NCBI GenBank assembly: GCA_031267485.1
Contig: JAIRYY010000142.1
Span: 1 to 7,923 of the forward strand
Length of the DNA stretch: 7,923 bases
Source: Tannerella sp.
Lineage (GTDB): Bacteria > Bacteroidota > Bacteroidia > Bacteroidales > Tannerellaceae
Direction of reading: 5' to 3'
Positions 6,741-7,923 of this stretch are shown here, one piece after another. Made by a program: the position numbers and the translations under genes. The notes beneath the pieces are model-generated. The model was given only the letters and a program-made list of their open reading frames with translations, did no database searches and had not been told where the DNA came from. Positions within the stretch are counted from its first letter, which is position 1. Every line of letters begins with the position of its first letter.

Positions 6741-6812
6741 ATCTTTTTGAGCGCAAATAAAACATTATTTCATAGTTTTCAGCGATTCGGCGGAACGCGG
6801 CGGGTACGACTG

Positions 6813-7451
6813 CTATTTCCGCCCGAAATCTGCGGGAATCTCCCCCCATTCCGCCGTTTCCCATTTAAGGATTTCCGTCGTGTACGCGTTCTCCCGCAAC
6901 CATTTTTCGGCGCGTTCTATCAGGTTGAATATCGGCGCGTTTGCCGGGGTGCGTTCAAGTTTGGTCCTGCATTTTTTCTGCCGTACCCAGAGAATGGCAT
7001 TCCGGCTGTCGGAATAGATTGGCATCGGACATCCGTTTTTGCCGAACAGCGCCAGGCCGTGCACCAGCGCCAGGAACTCGCCGATGTTGTTTGTCCCCTG
7101 CGCCATGGGGCCGACATGGAAAACCTGCTGCCCCGTCTCCACATAAACGCCGCGATACTCCATCGCTCCCGGATTCCCGCTGCAGGCCGCGTCGACGGCC
7201 AGACTTTCCCGTATGTAAGGCGTCGCCGCCCCCTCCGTCCTCAAAACCCTGTCCGTTTTTTCCCGCCTGACGATATAATCGAAAGGAGACCCCGCAAAAG
7301 CCCTCTCCGCCTCCTCCCTCGAGCCGAAAGACCTGTACGCCGCCCCGGCATACCCCTTTATCTGAAGCTGGCAGTCCGTCCAGTTGCCGTAAACGCCGGG
7401 ACGAACCCCTTTCCACACGACATAATACTTTTGTTTCACTTTCTCCGACAT
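6813..7451 (-). CDS. Ribonuclease HI with N-terminal viroplasmin domain
   Basis: This 212-residue enzyme cleaves the RNA strand of RNA-DNA hybrids, for example at R-loops and replication primers. The N-terminal region YYVVWKGVRPGVYGNW to SREEAERAF (about residues 9-52) is the caulimovirus viroplasmin/RNase H1 hybrid-binding domain. The C-terminal RNase H fold has the four expected acidic residues: Asp87 in AVDAACSGNPG, Glu125 in NNIGEFLAL, Asp148 in IYSDSRNA and Asp208 in the terminal IPADFGRK. All catalytic residues are intact. I chose ATG at 7451 (MSEKVKQKYY), since the domain starts a few residues later and the predicted promoter box is at 7485-7478. In-frame ATGs at 7463 and 7499 add hydrophobic residues, and the latter lies upstream of the promoter box. 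This domain order is common in Bacteroidota. The gene is a single transcription unit. Confidence 0.94.
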   Translation of the reverse strand: MSEKVKQKYYVVWKGVRPGVYGNWTDCQLQIKGYAGAAYRSFGSREEAERAFAGSPFDYIVRREKTDRVLRTEGAATPYIRESLAVDAACSGNPGAMEYRGVYVETGQQVFHVGPMAQGTNNIGEFLALVHGLALFGKNGCPMPIYSDSRNAILWVRQKKCRTKLERTPANAPIFNLIERAEKWLRENAYTTEILKWETAEWGEIPADFGRK

Positions 7452-7477
7452 TTGAAAACACATGATAAAAAACCGCG

Positions 7478-7485
7478 CAAATGTA
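7478..7485 (-). promoter_or_regulatory. Predicted -7 promoter box for the RNase H gene
   Basis: On the minus strand TACATTTG matches TAnnTTTG fully. A TTTA at 7508-7505, 19 bases upstream, is a three-of-four match to the -33 box. Transcription would begin near 7472, about 20 bases before ATG 7451. Confidence 0.5.
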
Positions 7486-7548
7486 GCAATCAAATTCAAA
7501 ATAATAAACTTTACGGCAAAAACTTTTCTCCTCCTGGGGATATTATTG

Positions 7549-7574
7549 ACCGGGACGCCGTACGGCTCACCGGT
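7549..7574. repeat. Interrupted 26-bp dyad between the RNase H promoter and the tandem array
   Basis: A perfect 10-bp palindrome GCCGTACGGC (7557-7566) is flanked by ACCGG (7549-7553) and CCGGT (7570-7574), which are reverse complements sharing exactly the same centre, between 7561 and 7562. Only the 3-base steps GAC and TCA between inner and outer arms do not pair. Neither side has a T run, so it does not look like an intrinsic terminator. A dimeric protein binding site or a boundary element of the adjacent array are possibilities. Confidence 0.55.
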
Positions 7575-7587
7575 AAAATCATGTGCT

Positions 7588-7923
7588 CGCGGAGAAGTCT
7601 CCGAATGACGCGGAGAAGTCTACGAGTAATGCGGAGAAGTCTCCGAGTAACGCGGAGAAGTCTCCGAGCGATGCGGAGAAGTCTACGAGTGATGCGGAGA
7701 AGTCTACGAGCGACGCGGAGAAGTCTACGAGCAACGCGTAGAAGTCTCCGAGCGACGCGGAGAAGTCTACGAGTAACGCGGAGAAGTCTACGAGTGACGC
7801 GAAGAAGTCTACTAGCGATGCGGAGAAGTCTACGAGCGACGCGGAGAAGTCTACGAGCGACGAGGAGAAGTCTACGAGTAACGCGGAGAAGTCTTCGAGT
7901 GACACGGAGAAGTCTCCGAGAGA
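7588..7923. repeat. 21-bp tandem repeat array, 16 copies, running off the window end
   Basis: Sixteen units repeat with an exact 21-bp period. The core GAAGTCT starts at 7594 and recurs every 21 bases to 7909 with no insertion or deletion, and the array continues to the last base. Units share the core CGGAGAAGTCT and vary mostly at four positions: unit base 1 (C 12, T 4), base 14 (A 10, C 5, T 1), base 19 (T 8, C 7, A 1) and base 20 (G 11, A 5). When base 14 is C, CGGAG and CTCCG can pair around an AAGT loop (units 1, 3, 4 and 16). Three frames have no stop through the visible array. One reads RRSLRVT heptads on the + strand from ATG 7581, another reads VDFSASL heptads on the minus strand. 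There is no recognisable ribosome binding site or known domain. It may be a minisatellite or a repeat-protein gene, and I cannot decide which. Confidence 0.93.

Noticed and set aside
7579..7905. A minus strand gene of DFSASLV heptads through the tandem array
   Set aside because: Because the unit is 21 bp, any frame lacking a stop in one unit tends to stay open throughout. The GTG start at 7905 is inside a repeat, the frame continues beyond it to the window edge, and there is no flanking unique coding sequence.
7588..7923. CRISPR array
   Set aside because: Units follow one another directly with no unique spacers, the period is only 21 bp, and no cas gene is present.

Overview
The window looks like a chromosomal segment of a Bacteroidota bacterium, most likely of the order Bacteroidales. 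The evidence is an acpP-fabF-rnc operon divergent from purN, a DUF4254 gene ahead of a family 9 glycosyltransferase and a Kdo/WaaP-type kinase, a viroplasmin-type RNase H, and several upstream regions with the Bacteroidota -7 promoter box TAnnTTTG. Species cannot be named from this sequence. Coding regions are moderately GC-rich and intergenic spacers are AT-rich. No tRNA, rRNA, insertion sequence or CRISPR array was seen.

Layout. 1-414 (+) is the 3' end of a SASA/SGNH-type carbohydrate acetylesterase, cut by the window edge. 455-2736 (-) is the operon acpP, fabF, rnc: acyl carrier protein, the elongating ketosynthase that uses it, and ribonuclease III with a GTG start one base after the fabF stop. 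A 158-bp divergent promoter region separates acpP from purN (2895-3473, +), which acts in purine synthesis. From 3522 to 5941 (+) three closely packed genes, DUF4254, GT9 and a WaaP-like kinase, form an apparent envelope-glycolipid (LPS core) operon. A GT2 glycosyltransferase (5930-6712, -) faces it tail to tail with a 12-bp overlap. 6813-7451 (-) encodes a viroplasmin-domain RNase HI.

The right end is not ordinary coding sequence. After an interrupted 26-bp dyad (7549-7574), an exact 21-bp tandem array of 16 copies runs from 7588 off the end of the window. Several frames stay open through the array because the period is a multiple of three, so open frames there are weak evidence of a gene.

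How the genes work together. AcpP carries the growing acyl chain and FabF elongates it, feeding membrane and lipid A synthesis. The DUF4254/GT9/kinase/GT2 group probably builds and phosphorylates the LPS core attached to lipid A. PurN, RNase III and RNase H are housekeeping functions. The least explained parts are the 21-bp array with its adjacent dyad, the DUF4254 protein, and a repeated 10-bp word inside the acpP/purN divergent promoters.
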